Counted from the stretch's first letter, positions 21,970 to 33,664 are shown. The stretch: DNA of 64,000 nt from Prorocentrum cordatum (GCA_963575745.1 CAUYUJ010012703.1:176392-240391); one strand, 5' to 3'. The notes: generated from the letters alone by a model not told the origin. A program made the numbers and translations.

Positions 21970-23000
21970 TTACCGCGTCGGCGTGGTAGACTCGGTCGCG
22001 GGCGTTGCCGCCGCCGCTGGGCCGTCGTCGGATGGTAGGGCGGGCGCCGTTGTATGTCTGGTCGGAGTGGTGAGGTCATCGTGCCATTTCTGCGCCTCGC
22101 GCTGGCAGGCTCGGCGCGCCTCGGCGCTGTCCTGCAGCCGCCAGTCTGGCAGCGGGTCGGGCGCGTCAACGATGTCACCCTCGTTGGCGTCGGTGTGCCA
22201 TTTGGCCAGTTGCCGTTTGGGTACAGGGTTGGTGATGACCTCGATGCTGTCGAGGTCGAAACGTAGGTGGCGCCGTGGTGACGTGGTGGTGCGTGTAGAT
22301 GCAGACATCGAACTCTTTTCACGAATCGCGTATGTTCGGCCTCGTCGTTGGCCGCGTCGCGATGCTGCAGGCGAGTGGTTCCTGTGGCGTGTCGAAGGTG
22401 ATCGCGCGGATCCGCGGGAGGCAGATCGGCTGCCGTCTCTATTGCTCCTTGTAGGTGAACGTCCTCGACCGCGTTTGCGGCTGCCGCCCCGCGAAAGGGA
22501 GCGGGGGCGCTGTGGGGGCCACCTGCGGCCCCCCAGACTTCGTGAGCCCTCTCGCCCCTTGCGCCCCGGAGATGGCGACCCGCGGCGTGACCGGCGCGGG
22601 CCCCCAGGACTCCGCGTGCCCTGACGCCCCCCGCGTGGGGGGTGCCGATGGCCCCCCGCGCTTCTGGGGGAGGGCGTCCTGTTGCGACTGTCCTGACTGT
22701 AGGTTGGGCTGGGGCTCCTCTCGGGGGTCGTGGTGCCAGACGCAACGTGGGCGCGGCGGCAGCTGTTGCCCATCTTGCAATGTTTGCCAGAGCTGGCAAA
22801 GGAGCTGCATTTAGCAGCGTGGGGCCGTCTGCGCCGGTCTTGTCGTAGGCAGGTGCCGTGTTCTGGGAAAGAGAAGCACAGGTTCTTGGCGACTCCATCT
22901 TCGGGCGGCTGTTGTGCGCCTCGTCCAGCGTCTCTCGCGGGCGCCCCTCCTGGCCCGTGATGCGCGCCCGGGAGGTCTTGGCGTGGAGCGGTTGCCTTCA
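21970..23000 (-). pseudogene. Copia-like retroelement: Gag CCCH finger and RS domain
   Basis: Within a 491-codon open frame (23445-21970), CSSFASSGKHCKMGNSC then RRAH forms C-x9-C-x5-C-x3-H (about 22747-22809), close to a CCCH zinc finger, which binds RNA. A long Arg/Ser/Gly-rich stretch with repeated RSPS/GSRS words (about 22300-22700) follows, then FDLDSIEVITNPVPKRQL and a Pro/Thr-rich tail up to the protease. CCCH plus RS-rich Gag is unlike the CCHC knuckle of most LTR elements. The first ~170 codons of the frame appear to be out-of-frame relative to the true Gag. Confidence 0.6.
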
Positions 23001-23004
23001 GTGT

Positions 23005-23715
23005 GTAGTAGTTAAAGTCGTTCGCCGTCCTTGCAGCGACCTGCCTTGTAGGCAGCGCGAGCGACCAGCTCGTGTCGAGTGATCTCGTTCTTGAGGTTGC
23101 GTTGGTTACGGTCGAGTCGTTGCACCTCGATGTTGGCCAGAACGCGTTCTCAAAGCCAATCGTGTGCACGGTTGGGGTCGCCAATCGTCGTCGTGTTGTA
23201 ACCGTGCATGTCTTGCTTCGCCCTTGGACGTCTGCGGATCTGTGCTCGGAACAATGACTCGAGAATTTTCGTGTTCGGTGGATCGCGGCACACCAAAAGT
23301 AGGTTGTCCGAGTCCACAATGAACCGATTGATGCCTTCGTCTCGCTTGCGGATGAGTTCTCGACGTTCGAAGTCGTGCATGGTGCGTCGACTTCCGTGAC
23401 CTTGTAGGATTGTAAGATAACCCAATCGATCTGTCTTCCTTCCAAAATGCGGCTGGCTTTTTGTTCTTGAGCATTGAGGTTCTTCGCGTGATGGCGGTGT
23501 TCAGTGGCAAGAACAGCCGAAAGTCCAGCGGCGAGTCTGCAATCGATGCTCTCGAGAAGTCACCGCTGTCTTGTAGGTCCTCGAATGTACTGCCCGGGTG
23601 TTCAGCAACGCAGAGGGAGGTGCATGCCTTGGCAGGACGTCCTGATGCGATGCCGAAGTTCTCCCTGGCCATGTGGTGCCACTCTTGTAACTGGGTAGCG
23701 AATGGCGGTTGAGGA
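23005..23715 (-). pseudogene. Copia-like retroelement: Gag capsid-like region
   Basis: Minus-strand pieces in order: FATQLQEWHHMARENFGI (about 23710), a segment to KNKKPAAFWKED, then after a frameshift HDFERRELIRKRDEG, FIVDSDNLLLVCRDPP and NTKILESLFRAQ, and IGDPNRAHDWL. An in-frame TGA follows and the same frame continues ERVLANIEVQRLDRNQRNLK. Position upstream of the zinc finger and composition suggest the capsid part of Gag. At least one frameshift and one internal stop. Confidence 0.5.
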
Positions 23716-23719
23716 ATGC

Positions 23720-24985
23720 GAGCAGTAGCTGATTACTTGATCGGGGTGGTGCTACCAAGAGAATATCATGACATATTTGGTGGCGGTATTGGTGGCGTCG
23801 GCGATGGTTCACGCGCAGGGGATACGTGGCGTGTCTGTGTTGAGGCTGCTGCTGATGCGGCTCCTGGTGACGTGCGTCGCGGTTGTCCTGCGCGGGTGTT
23901 TCCATCGGCGGGGTCGGGGCACTGTCGGTGACGTGCTCTGGAGGTTGCGAAAGGAAGTTGATCTTGGGCTCGCCAACGTGAGCCTTCATGGGAGCTTCGG
24001 TGGTCGTGCGATCGTTCTGCAACTGTTCGACGCTCTGTCGGAGACCACGTCCCTTGTCGTTGGTGTCGTAAGTTCGTTGGGAGTACTGGTCAAGCGGATG
24101 CTCTGAGTCCTGGAATCGTCGGTTGTGTGCTTCGCGCTCTAATTCCAAACGGGTGAGGGCGCCCCTGCCTGTGCGCCTTTTCGGCGTCTCTTCCGCGGGG
24201 GGTCTGGGTGAGTCGCAACTGCGCGTGGTCTGCCGCCTCCCTTGCCTCTGCCATCTCGGCAGCGAAAGAGGCGAAGTCGTGAACCGAAGTCGGGTCTGCC
24301 CAGCTGCGCAGTCTGGGTCCGTGCAACATGCAACTCAGCCTGTGCAGCCTGTAGGTCAGATAACTGCTGCTCGACCGTGGGCACTCGATTGTCAAGCGCT
24401 GGCGCGCGCCCCTCTGATGCGTCGAGACGTTGAGCAACGGCCGTCTCGGCAGTGCACAGCCTGCCGAGCAACTCGGACGTTGTTATGGCGTTCTCGGAGT
24501 GCGGTTTGGCAATGGCCGCGCCAATTTTATCACGCGCAATGAGGAATCCCTACTTGTACCACAGTGGCAAGATCCCGCCGCAAAGTCAGGATCTCATCGT
24601 GTGAGGCCCGCGCAGCGGCAGCGCCCGCATCCCTGGCGCTCACGAGCTGCGCCTCCATGGCAAGAAGGTAGTCGCCGAGCGTCTGGATTGCAATGGGGTC
24701 GGCACCCCACTGTGCCTCCACACGGTCAACTTGATATTGGACCTCATTGAAGATCGATCGATCGCCAGCGATCCGAGCGTCGACCAGGGCAAGAGCATGC
24801 TGGATCTCTTGCCTCAAGTTTGCTGTCTGGGTCGCGTGATCAGCGACTGCGGCAGCAAGACCCGTCAACGGTTGGGCCGTGTAAGTTTCAACCGTGTCTC
24901 TAAGCTCTGCCAACTCAGTGGCGGAGGGCGATGCATGTGGCGCTGTGTCGCGCCGCAGGGAATTCTGCCGCGAACGCCTCTGTGA
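23720..24985 (-). pseudogene. Copia-like retroelement: Gag N-terminal coiled-coil region
   Basis: Three frames hold consecutive pieces: LRRDTAPHASPSATELAEL to SHDEILTLRRDLATVV (24970-24530), TAETAVAQRLDASEG to VARTQTAQLG (24470-24310), and SVHDFASFAAEMAEAREA with LELEREAHNRRFQDSE further on (to about 24080). All are rich in Ala, Leu, Glu, Gln and Arg in heptad-like spacing, suggesting coiled coils. A low-complexity Pro/Gln/His stretch (24050-23800) precedes the capsid-like part. No start codon or LTR can be fixed. Confidence 0.5.
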
Positions 24986-25004
24986 GGGGCTGCGGCTGGT
25001 GTCC

Positions 25005-25814
25005 CTATGCCGAGACTGGAGATGATACCGATCGGGGACTCTTAGCTATGAGGTCACGACCTTCGATGGCACGCGCGTGTTCGCACGCGGGAACCGATGT
25101 GGGGTTCGAAGGACCTCTGGTGTCCCAGCGGCGGTGTCGCGCGGAAGCGCTTGGAGGATACGTTTCGTTCGAGCCGCCGCGGGTTGTCACACCGGTGAAG
25201 AGAGTGGAGGAAAAAAGGCGTGGGTGTTTCCACCGACGAAGGACTTTAACAAATATTGGCTCCAGGTGACCGAACAGTCGATTGGAAACTGGGTCCAAAC
25301 CCTGGGGTTTATGATTGCGCCGTCGCAGGGTCTTCACCTGGCACGAAAGATTTGGACATATCCATATCTGACGAGCGGGGTCGTGCCTGCTTCGCACGCC
25401 GAAGCTCAACTTTAATGCGGGGATCGGCGCTGCCTTTTCCTGGAAGGGGGGAAAGCGGTGGCATTCCCTGTCCCAATGCCCTCTCCGTGTCGTCGCGAAG
25501 CCCGCGCAAGGTCGGGGAGCCACCGCGCATCGAGTCGCTGTCCCCGCAAGGAGCAGCGCCATGCACAAGGCTCGAAGTCGGCGCGAGGTTTCGCAACGGA
25601 GAACGAAACAGAAAAGCCTGCTAACCTGTGAACGGAAGTTAAGGACCGATGAATCGATTCTACCGTATGATCCGTAGGTAGAGGATGATGAGGAAACATG
25701 GGGATCTTTTATCCTCGCAAAAAGATCCAGAAATATATTCAATATATCCAATACCTGAACCCAGAGGATAGCAGGATAAATGGCTAGAAAAAAATGAGCG
25801 GTCTTCACACACAT
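25005..25814 (-). other. Unrecognised 269-codon open frame
   Basis: Uninterrupted minus-strand frame just upstream of the retroelement Gag. It begins MCVKTAHFFLAIYPAILWV and contains no motif I recognise. Composition is fairly natural, but the region could be the retroelement 5' flank or degenerate LTR. No repeated sequence was found at the far end that would prove an LTR pair. Confidence 0.3.
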
Positions 25815-27170
25815 TAGGAGGGGGGGCCATCACGCCGAATCTCTTACGGTCTGGCGGCTCTGGAGGACGTCTCGGGCGCCGCGGCTTTCTCGGAACCCCT
25901 GGGCTGCGAGAGGAGCGCCTCTCGGTTGCAGGTCGGGCGCGGCCCGAGGGGCGCCCAGTGCGAGGCAGGATGGGAGGCAGGTCGCAGGCAGGCTGCGAGC
26001 AAAGATAATCTGGACACGACCTGTTAATGCTTCGGATAACTTGGCTGTGACGTGGCCACCACTTGCTTAGGACGCATTCTGCGAGAAACCGAGCCGAGCA
26101 TCCCAGAGGGGTGCACAGGACTTGTAAATCCGTCAGTGTCGGCACCTGGACGCTGCGAGCCTTGACGCGAAGTCGCCACTCGTGCTCGTTTTTTCCCTGC
26201 ACCGCGACGAGCAAGAGCAGAACGAATAACTATGAGTCCTCCCGCTCCCCCTGCTTCGCTAACAACAGACTGCGTTTCCGGCCTGCCGAGAGCAAACGCA
26301 GAGGTGGCCTCGGGCACCCCAGTTCGTGGACGGAACCTCGCGGGGACCCACGGGTTCCGTGCTGCCCGCATAAGTCCTCTCATCGATGCACGCTCAGCCC
26401 CTCGACGAACTGTCTAGCTCCCCCAGGTGCTCACGCCTGCACATCGAAACACCGAACCACCCTGTCACCATCGGCCCCTATCTATACCCACCCGCTTGCC
26501 GACCCGTCCACCCACACAACCACACAAAGACCCACCCATTCGCGTCCTCCTACTTGATCATCTATCTTCCCACCCGCTTCTCTACTAAACTATACGTTCA
26601 CATAATCACTTACTTAAGGTCGGAATCCGCCCTGCGGAGGACAGCTTCAACCAAAACAAGGTAGCGGCTCAAATGCGCAGCGGGAGCGTCCTGAACCCAG
26701 CGCGAGAAGTCAGGGAACGAACGATGGCCATTCTAGGACTGCGGAGTACGCTTGACTGACTGATACGGTCGGGAACTTCTGTTTCGCGTGTCGCGGAGGC
26801 GGCCCCGGCGACGCGCTATGCCCTGCGAGCACGTAGCGCGTCGCTCCGCTCCGCGGGGCGGGGGATGCCGGGAAGAGGCTCGGGACTCTGACGCCTGGAG
26901 GCCGGGTCGTGGTCAGCGGTGTCGCGCCGAAGCGCGGCAAGCCCGACTCGGCGGGGCGACACGCCCAACCAACCAAATACGGAATCGTACTCCCCGCCGC
27001 GCAGGCAGCAGATTCCCCCAACGCTCGAGTCCTTGAAATCCACGAGGCCGCCCTGCAAGTACTTCCCGGTGGAGCCGCTTGGGGATCTCCGGTCGCCAAC
27101 GGACGTCGGAGATCGTCTGGACGTCTCAGACTTGGCGTTCGGCGCCATCCTTTCCAGGGAGATGGATGTA
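25815..27170. other. Unassigned segment
   Basis: Mixed-composition DNA; 25640-25800 is AT-rich and 26400-26600 C/A-rich with repeated CCACCC words. Nothing recognised. Confidence 0.4.
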
Positions 27171-27182
27171 CGGGAACGGACG

Positions 27183-27202
27183 AAAGGGAGGGAGGGAGGG
27201 AA

Positions 27203-27247
<45 letters not shown>

Positions 27248-27250
27248 CAA
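27183..27250. repeat. (GA)n / GGGA microsatellite
   Basis: GGGA units lead into GA dinucleotides broken once by AAGA. Confidence 0.9.
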
Positions 27251-27584
27251 GGAGGGAACAGAGAAACGGGGACAGCCAGTTTGCTGTGGACGTGAACGGG
27301 GCAAGACAGACAGCGTGAACGGGCCAAGACAGACAGAATGAGGAGTCCCAGGCAGGATACTCGTATATGGAAAGAAGGTCCGACGGGCGAAGGCATTGAA
27401 TGGCGAGTCCTGAACATGGTGTCGCAGTTATTGGTTACATGCCTCGGGTCTCAGATTCTAAGGATCTCTGGGGTGCGCCGCGAGATTTCCCCAAGAAGCC
27501 TGAGGAGCGTGGTTGAGGGTCACTTCCCACGTGTATCCGATTGCGGTACTGTTCGGCCCCATGCGCCAACCCGTCTGCTTTTCC

Positions 27585-27765
27585 TCCTTCTCCCGATTCC
27601 TGTATTTTCTCCTCCCCTTCCTCCCTCTCGTCCTTCTGCTCTTCCTCTTCCTCTTCCTCTTCCGCTTCTTCTTCTTCTTCCTCCTCCTCCTCCTCCTGCT
27701 CCTCCTCCTCCTATTCCTCCTCCTCCTATTCCTCCTCCTCCTCCCCTTCCCCCTGTTGCTGCTGT
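27585..27765. repeat. CCT/CTT polypyrimidine tract
   Basis: Pyrimidine-only strand with mixed CCT, CTT and CTC triplets. Confidence 0.85.
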
Positions 27766-27769
27766 TCCG

Positions 27770-28400
27770 CCTCTGTCTCCCCGCTTCCCTGGCAGTTACA
27801 AGCACTCCCCAAATAAGGGCGCCCAACTTCGCGTTCTGCGCTGCGCGAAGTGCGAGGCGGAAATAACTTCGCGCTCTTGCGCCGCCCCCAAGGAGAAGAG
27901 GAGGATGCGGAAGAATCGGAGCCGAACCGCGAAGCGCGAAAAACTTCGCGCCCTTGTGCACCCGCCGACCCACGAGCACACACTGCGACGGCCAGCGTTT
28001 TCCCCAGCTAGGCCCCTGGACGCCCTGTTCTGGGCCCCAGTGCCTCCCCGAAAACGATCCAGAATGAACAGCAACTGGCCCCGAGGAGGATGTCTACGAG
28101 GACTGCGGGGTCCACGTCAGGAGGAAACCACGATGCGGGAGGTCTGGGGAGAGCGCCAGAACGGCCCGACAAGGAGTCGCCAGGGAGGCTAGAAAAGCCC
28201 GAAGACCGGCGCAGGAGGCTCCGAGGGGTGCCAATGTTCCGTCGAAGAGCCCCCCCCCTGCCCGAAGAAGGCGGGTGTCTTCGGCAAGCGCGAGGCGGCA
28301 GCGGCCACTCACTGCGAAGGTCTTCGAAAGGCCGGCCCCCCCCCCTTGCCCAACCATCCGATGCGTCGTGCTTTCTTCGCAACGTGTCTCCCGAGACGCC
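27770..28400. other. Unassigned segment with AACTTCGCG boxes
   Basis: AACTTCGCG occurs at about 27825, 27865 and 27942, with inverted CGCGAAGT at about 27844. Otherwise GC-rich, with open frames but no recognised product. Confidence 0.4.
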
Positions 28401-28512
28401 TTCCCCACTTCCGGGGGATTAGCTTTGCATCCCTGGCCGTTTATTCACAGTCCCGGGGCCTGGCAAGGGCCCCCAGGGGACCCCAAATGGGCAAAAACCG
28501 ATCGTCGCGTTC
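28401..28512 (+). repeat. Dispersed 'GGTCCCGG' repeat, copy 3
   Basis: GCATCCCTGGCCGTTTATTC, CAGTCCCGGGGCC, AAGGGCCCCC, then GCAAAAACCGATCGTCGCG in family order. Confidence 0.7.
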
Positions 28513-28880
28513 TCTCCACGGCGCGGGGACGTCAGGCCCCCCCCCTTGTCGGCGGCGAGCCCAGGGGGGGGGGCGGCGTGAGAAAGGGCGGGCATTTGCA
28601 GAAGGCTCGGGTGTCCCGAGGCCTTGAGACAATTTTTCTAAACCTTCCCCGAAGACGCTGGAAACTCCTCAGAAGGCGCGATGGGTTTCTGAGAAGTCCC
28701 GCCGCCTGCTGAGAAGGCCGTCTCCTTCTCACTTACCCCCCTTCGCTCGCCGCCGATTCACGGCGCGAGGATGTCAGGGCCCCCCCCTGGTCCTGGGGCT
28801 CCTGAGCGCCGACTTGGGGGCCATCCTGGCGTCCTGCGACAGAGCCTGGCACGCGGCCCGTGCTCTGCCGCGCGCTGCCC
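28513..28880. other. Unassigned segment
   Basis: GC-rich; repeated TTCTGAGAAG/CTCAGAAGG words (28670-28725) resemble those at 52470-52500. Confidence 0.4.
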
Positions 28881-29165
28881 GTCTCCTTCCTCCTCCCACC
28901 TTCTCCTTCGCCCCCCCTCCTCCACCATCTTCCCTCCTCCTGCTGCTCCTCCTCCAACATCTTGGTCCTCCTCCTCCTCGTCCTCCTCCTTCTCCAACTT
29001 CTGCTTATCCTTCTCCTCCCCCTCCTCCACCATCTTCCCTCCTCCTGCTGCAACTCCTCCAACATCTTGGTCCTCCTCCTCCTCCTCCTCGTCGTCGTCG
29101 TCCTCCGACTCCTGCTCCTCTCCCTCCTCCACCATCTTCCCTTCTCCTGCTGCAGCTCCTCCAAC
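28880..29165. repeat. CCT-rich tract with internal 130-bp period
   Basis: Three partial units share CCACCATCTTCCCTCCTCCTG, CTCCAACATCTTGG and CTGCTTATCC words. The same CTCC(A/G)ACT-CTGCTTATCC words recur at 37815-37845, on the other side of the LINE. Confidence 0.8.
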
Positions 29166-29425
29166 ATCTTGGTCCACCTGCCCTGCCCACTCGGGCCGCC
29201 CCACTGCCCCGCAACCGCCGCAGGTTGGGGGCAGCGGGGGGGGCGGGGGGATGGGCTGGGGGTCGGTCTTGCCACGTCCCCACCCGCCTGGGGCTTGCGG
29301 GAGGTCCCACCTGCCCTGCCCACTCGGGCCGCCCACTGCCCCGCAACCGCCGCAGTTTGGGGGCGGTTGGGGGGCCGGGGGGATGCGCTGGGGGTCTCTG
29401 CTGCGCCTGCCCCCTGGCGCTGCTG
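29166..29425 (+). repeat. GC-rich ~118-bp tandem repeat, left block
   Basis: Two units share CCTGCCCACTCGGGCCGCC, CCCCGCAACCGCCGCAG and TTGGGGGC. Related units occur at 37250-37650 in the same orientation, bracketing the LINE. Confidence 0.75.
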
Positions 29426-29577
29426 ACGGGTCCCACCTTCGCAGCCCTCCCATCCACCGCCTTCCCACGGCTTGTTCAGGCTCAAGTGATTATTAAGCGA
29501 CCCCGGGGATTCCGAGCGTTCCGCTCCTCACTTGCGCCCCTCGACCCACGTGACCGCTCCCCCAGCCAAGTGCAACG

Positions 29578-31725
29578 ATGGCCCCGGGCCGCTCCAGCGC
29601 CCGCGGTAGGCGCGACGGGGAAAAATCCAGGAGGTCTCGTTCGTCACCCGGGACACGGTCTCGGGACCAGGACCGGGCTGGGCAGCGGAGGCGGCCCGCG
29701 TCGCGCACCCGGGATCGCCCCTCTGGCCGAGCCTGGGATGACCGCCGCACTCGGTCGAGGTCCCTGCCTCGCCGCACCGAGGATCGCGCCCGTGCCTGGA
29801 GGGACCGCGCTTCTGACCCCACCAAGGACGCTGGGCGCGATGGCCCGCCCGCCGCCATCAGCCGCGCCTCGGCGCCCGACGGACGTGCCTCTGGTCAGGG
29901 GGAAGGTAGCACCTACATGGCCAAGAGCGTCCACGGGCGCGAGGGCCTGCTTGGCGCACCGCCAGGCCCCCGCCAGTGCTCCCGCCAGCAGCGCGTGGCG
30001 GCGCCTGCGCGGCCACTGCCCAGCCGCTCCTCCACGCGGAGGCCGCCGCGGCAGCCGCTTTTGCTGTCCTCCACAGCGGGGCGGAGCCCCCCGGCGCCTC
30101 CACTGACCCAGCCCTCCCAACAAGCGGAGCTCGCCGCGGCTGCAGCCCGGGCTGCCATCCAATTAGGCATGCTGGGCACGCCACCGTTTTCCCAGCCGCA
30201 GCCCCAAGACTCTTCGCAGCCGACAGCGCTTGGGAAGGGGCCGTTAGCCTTGCCGGGCGTCCCGCTGCCCTCGCAGTGGCAGCTGCCCAGGGCAGGAGGC
30301 GCGGCGCTGCCGACGCCGCCGCTGGCACACCCCCTCCTGCACGCGGAACTTGCCGCGGCTGCCGCCCTGGCTGCCCTCCACAACGGGGCGGCTAGCATGC
30401 TGCCCCTCTCCCAGCCGCTGACCGGCGCGCTCGCGCGCACCTCGGCCACGGCGCCGGCGGGCCCCGCGGCGGAGCTTCCCACGCCGCGCCAGCTTCCGGG
30501 GGCTGCGCAACCGCCCACGCCTCAGCAGGTGCCGCCTGCGCCGTCGGGTGCCTCGCGGTCCTTGCTGCCCCCCGCGGCAGGCGCGCCGCTGCCGCCGCCG
30601 TGGGCCAGGCCGCCGTGGCGGCAGCCTGAGGGGCAAATCCGTCTCCCAGTGCCAAGCCTGCAGCAGTCCCCCGCGGCCGTCGGCCCGCGGCCCGCTGCGC
30701 AGGTGGGCCGCGGGCTTCCTGGCTGGGCCGGATAGCCAGGCCGCCTCGGGCACGCTGCTCTTGCAGGCGGCCTTCGTCGGCGGCGCCTCGCTACGTTTCC
30801 TGAGCCTCGGCGGGGTGGAGCGCTGTCGTGTCGCGGCGACGCCCAGCACTCCGCTCGCGGAGGTGCGCGACCGGCTGGCGGCCGAGTGGCGCGCGGGCAG
30901 GCTGGGCGCCGGGCTCGCGCGGGTCGACGCCACCCTGCCCGAGGGGCGACTCCTCAGCGAGGCCCCTGGGGAGGAGACCGTGGCGGCCGCCTTCGGCCCC
31001 CTTCTGCGCTTGCGGGCTAGACTTAACAGCCCGCGGTGCGGCAGAGGCTGGGCCCAGATCGCGAATGGAAGCGCTGCCACCGAGCAGAAGGCGGCCGCCC
31101 CCCACCCGGACACCACGGACGGGGCGGCAGCTGCCGAGGTCGTCGCCGAGTCCAACCTCACGCGGGAGCTCGTCGACAGCATCTGGCAGGTCCTTGACGA
31201 CGTTGAGCAAGCGGGCGCCAAGAGCGTGCCAGCGTGCGAGGCCGTTCTGGCGGCGGTCCTGCAGGTGCGAGAGAGGGCTGACAAGGCTGCCAAGCACGGG
31301 GGGTAGGCGCTGGGGGCACGGGGGCCGCAGCCGCCTCGCGCTCAGACCTTGACAAGCACGTGGCGCATGTTAAGGGCCTGCTGAACCAGGCGCACGCCGG
31401 CGCAAAGGCGCCCTCCAAGGGCCTTGCATCCGGCCTCGACGTTGAATTCGTCAAGGCGTTCCACTCGCTCGAGGATCTCTCCCGCGCCTTGGTAAACTTC
31501 GGTTGCAACGCCGTCCGCTGCGAGCCCCTCGAGTCAGGGCAATTTCGCCGCCCCGCCCCCGGAGAGTGGACCGCTATCCGCGGTGGTGGCCAGCGCTTGC
31601 TCGTGCTGAAGCTCCGCATCCCTCCGCGCCAGAACCTGCGTACCGCCACGCCTGTAAGCTGCCACATCAGGGTCGAGACGGGGGTCGTTACCTGCAAAAG
31701 GATCTACCGTAACTTTGCGGAATAG
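29578..31725 (+). pseudogene. LINE ORF1-like region, frameshifted
   Basis: The first frame (ATG at 29578, 385 codons) has an Arg/Ser-rich N-terminus and a Pro/Ala-rich body with repeated AELAAAA-AA segments (30115, 30330; a third at 30030 is out of frame). At about 30690 the sense shifts to a second frame: FVGGASLRFLSLGGVERC, then AATPSTPLAEVRDRLAAEW and ATLPEGRLLSEAPGEE, weakly like a ubiquitin-fold segment, ending at 31306. A third frame holds DLDKHVAHVKGLLNQ and EWTAIRGGGQRLLVLKL, ending at 31725. Position 1 kb upstream of an endonuclease-RT ORF suggests LINE ORF1. Two frameshifts disable it. Confidence 0.5.
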
Positions 31726-31729
31726 CTGT

Positions 31730-32725
31730 CCGCCTGGGTGGCCGCGCTTGGCCCCGTTGCCCACGTGTCCGGCCCCCTGCCGTCAGCGCCAGCGCCCAGT
31801 ACTAATTCTTTGCAGGCTTTCCTCCAGAAGAAGACGTCTAGGACATGAGGCCTGCTGCTCTCGCGCAGGGCGGGCCGCTAGGGAAGTTGACCGCCATTTT
31901 TTATGAGGGGTATTTTCTCGGACCTGAGGCCGGCGCCGCTGGCGCAGGGCCTGCCTCTGGTGAGGTCGGCCCTTTTCTTCGTGAGGGGTGTTTCGTTTTC
32001 CAGCCCTTGCTCCTACCATCTTCCTCCTCCTCCTCCTCCTGCTCTTCCTCCTCCTGCTCTTCCTCCTCCTCTTGTGCATTTGCGGGCCGTAATTCGTGAC
32101 TTTTTCGTTGCGTACTCCTGCCAATGCACCAATCTCCCGCTTGACGCACCCTGTGTGGTGCAATTCTGCCTCGGGCAAACATCCTGTGGCGTTAGCTGTC
32201 TGGCATCGTCGCGGCCATTCCCCTTTGCCAAAAGAATCCGCAGGCCAATGTGGCGCAGGGCCTGCCTCTTCCCGCGAAGCCGCTGACGGTGCTTGGGGAC
32301 AAAAAGGCTTCCTCCTTCTGCTTTCTGTCCCTCTGAACGCTCCTTGCCTTCTCCTCTCCCCCCCTTCTCTTGCTCCTGCTCCTGATTCCCCCTGCTGTGC
32401 TGCACCCCGAACGTGGCCGGGCGAGTTCTGGCCAGCGGGCCCGAGGCGCTTCCGGGGGTGCCAGCCCATCCTCGCGGGTTTGCCGCGCGCGTGCCCCAAC
32501 GTCCAGCGGGTGAGTGCAGCGCGTGGAGGGGCCCTGGTGATCAAAGTGTCTTGGCATCGAGGCGGGAGCGCGCACTTCCCCCCCCCGCGTCCTGCTCTTT
32601 GGCAATGCACTATGGGGCGCAGGGCGCTGGGTCAGGGGGCCCGTCGGCGAGAGTGCCGCGCCTTCCCTCCTGTCCCTGCCCCCCATTGCTGCAGTCTGCT
32701 CGGGCCTTCAGGTGGCTGGAGCTGC
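31730..32725. other. LINE interval with CCT tract, no clear domain
   Basis: A CCT/CTT tract lies at 32018-32085. GACGCACCCTGTGTGGTGCAA near 32140 resembles the leader of the 1.3-kb tandem array. The start of the endonuclease ORF is expected near the end of this interval but cannot be placed. Confidence 0.4.
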
Positions 32726-32733
32726 CGTCGTTG

Positions 32734-33310
32734 TTATCTAGGAGCCCCGTTTGGCCCCTGGGATCCCCTGGCCGGATTGGTCGGGCTACGAGTTCCACGG
32801 CGAGCGCCGCATCGGGCCCGCGACCGTTGCCCTGTTGATCTCCACTCCGCTGCGTGAGAGAGCGTTGCCAATGTTGGATGTCGGTGACTCCCGCGCGATG
32901 TGGTGCGAGCTCCCCGCCAAGGATGGCCCGGGCGTCTTGCTGCTCGAGGTGTACGCGCCGCCGCCGCACAACTGGGCTGCCGCCAGGAGGAATTTCTGGC
33001 ACTTGCGCTTGGGCGAATGGAGTGCCCTGCGCGCGCCCTCATTTTTCTGGCTGGCGCCTTGTCGTTTTGGGCGATTTCAGCCTCCACTTTGCCAGCCTGG
33101 GCCCGCCCACTATCCCGTCTGAGGCCCCGCTGGACCGCGAGATCCTGGAGCTCCTCGCAAGTCCAGCTGGGTTGGGGGTTGTCTTGCGGAACCCGCCAGG
33201 TGTGGCCGCGCGCCGTTCTGGCACCAGCACTGGTCGTTGCCCCCTCGCCCGCCTTGCCTGTGCGCGTCCAGGTGGTGCCTGTCGGGTCGAAGGGAGTGCC
33301 CGAGGGCCGC
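32734..33310 (+). pseudogene. LINE ORF2: APE-type endonuclease
   Basis: Reads ATVALLISTPLRERALPM, GDSRAMWCELPAKDG, LLLEVYAPPPHNWAAARRNF, then after a frameshift LVVLGDFSLHFASLGPP (GDFSLH at 33070-33087). The strand-central VYAPP and the GDFN-like box are hallmarks of the endonuclease/exonuclease/phosphatase domain that nicks target DNA in APE-type non-LTR elements; the usual Asn is Ser here. A later frame has LVVAPSPALPV, like the distal LDLV-A box. Frameshifts and motif loss indicate a dead copy. Confidence 0.65.
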
Positions 33311-33664
33311 GCCCGCCTGGACGCCGTGGTGCCGCTAAACCTGGAGCCGCCCCCTGCCTTCCAGCTGGGTCGGAGCCGTTGGGGATATGGTCCCGAGCGG
33401 GAGCTGGCCTTGCGGGAGGTCGAGCAACCGCCGTTTTTCATCGCGGGCTGGGCAGGGGCGGCCATGAGAAGCAGTGCCCAGCGTGTCTCGGCGACAGCCG
33501 GGCCGCGGCAGGGATGCCGCCGGGCCATGCTCGACGGCGCGGTCTGGTGGCGGTCCGTGGCCTACGCGATCGCCGGGCACTTCGGGGGGCTGGTCCTTGT
33601 CGCCGCCCGCGCCAGCGAGGGCCCCCGAGCCTGCTGGCGCCGCCGCCGACGATGCAGTGGATGA

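Noticed and set aside
25005-25814. Host protein gene of 269 codons
   Set aside because: No motif or domain, it abuts a dead retroelement, and the opposite strand has overlapping open frames; kept only as an unrecognised open frame.
28348-28358. Fourth left end of the satellite-bearing element (CCCAACCATCC)
   Set aside because: Only 11 bp match; the following CTGTGGTGTTGGG, the satellite and the right end are absent.
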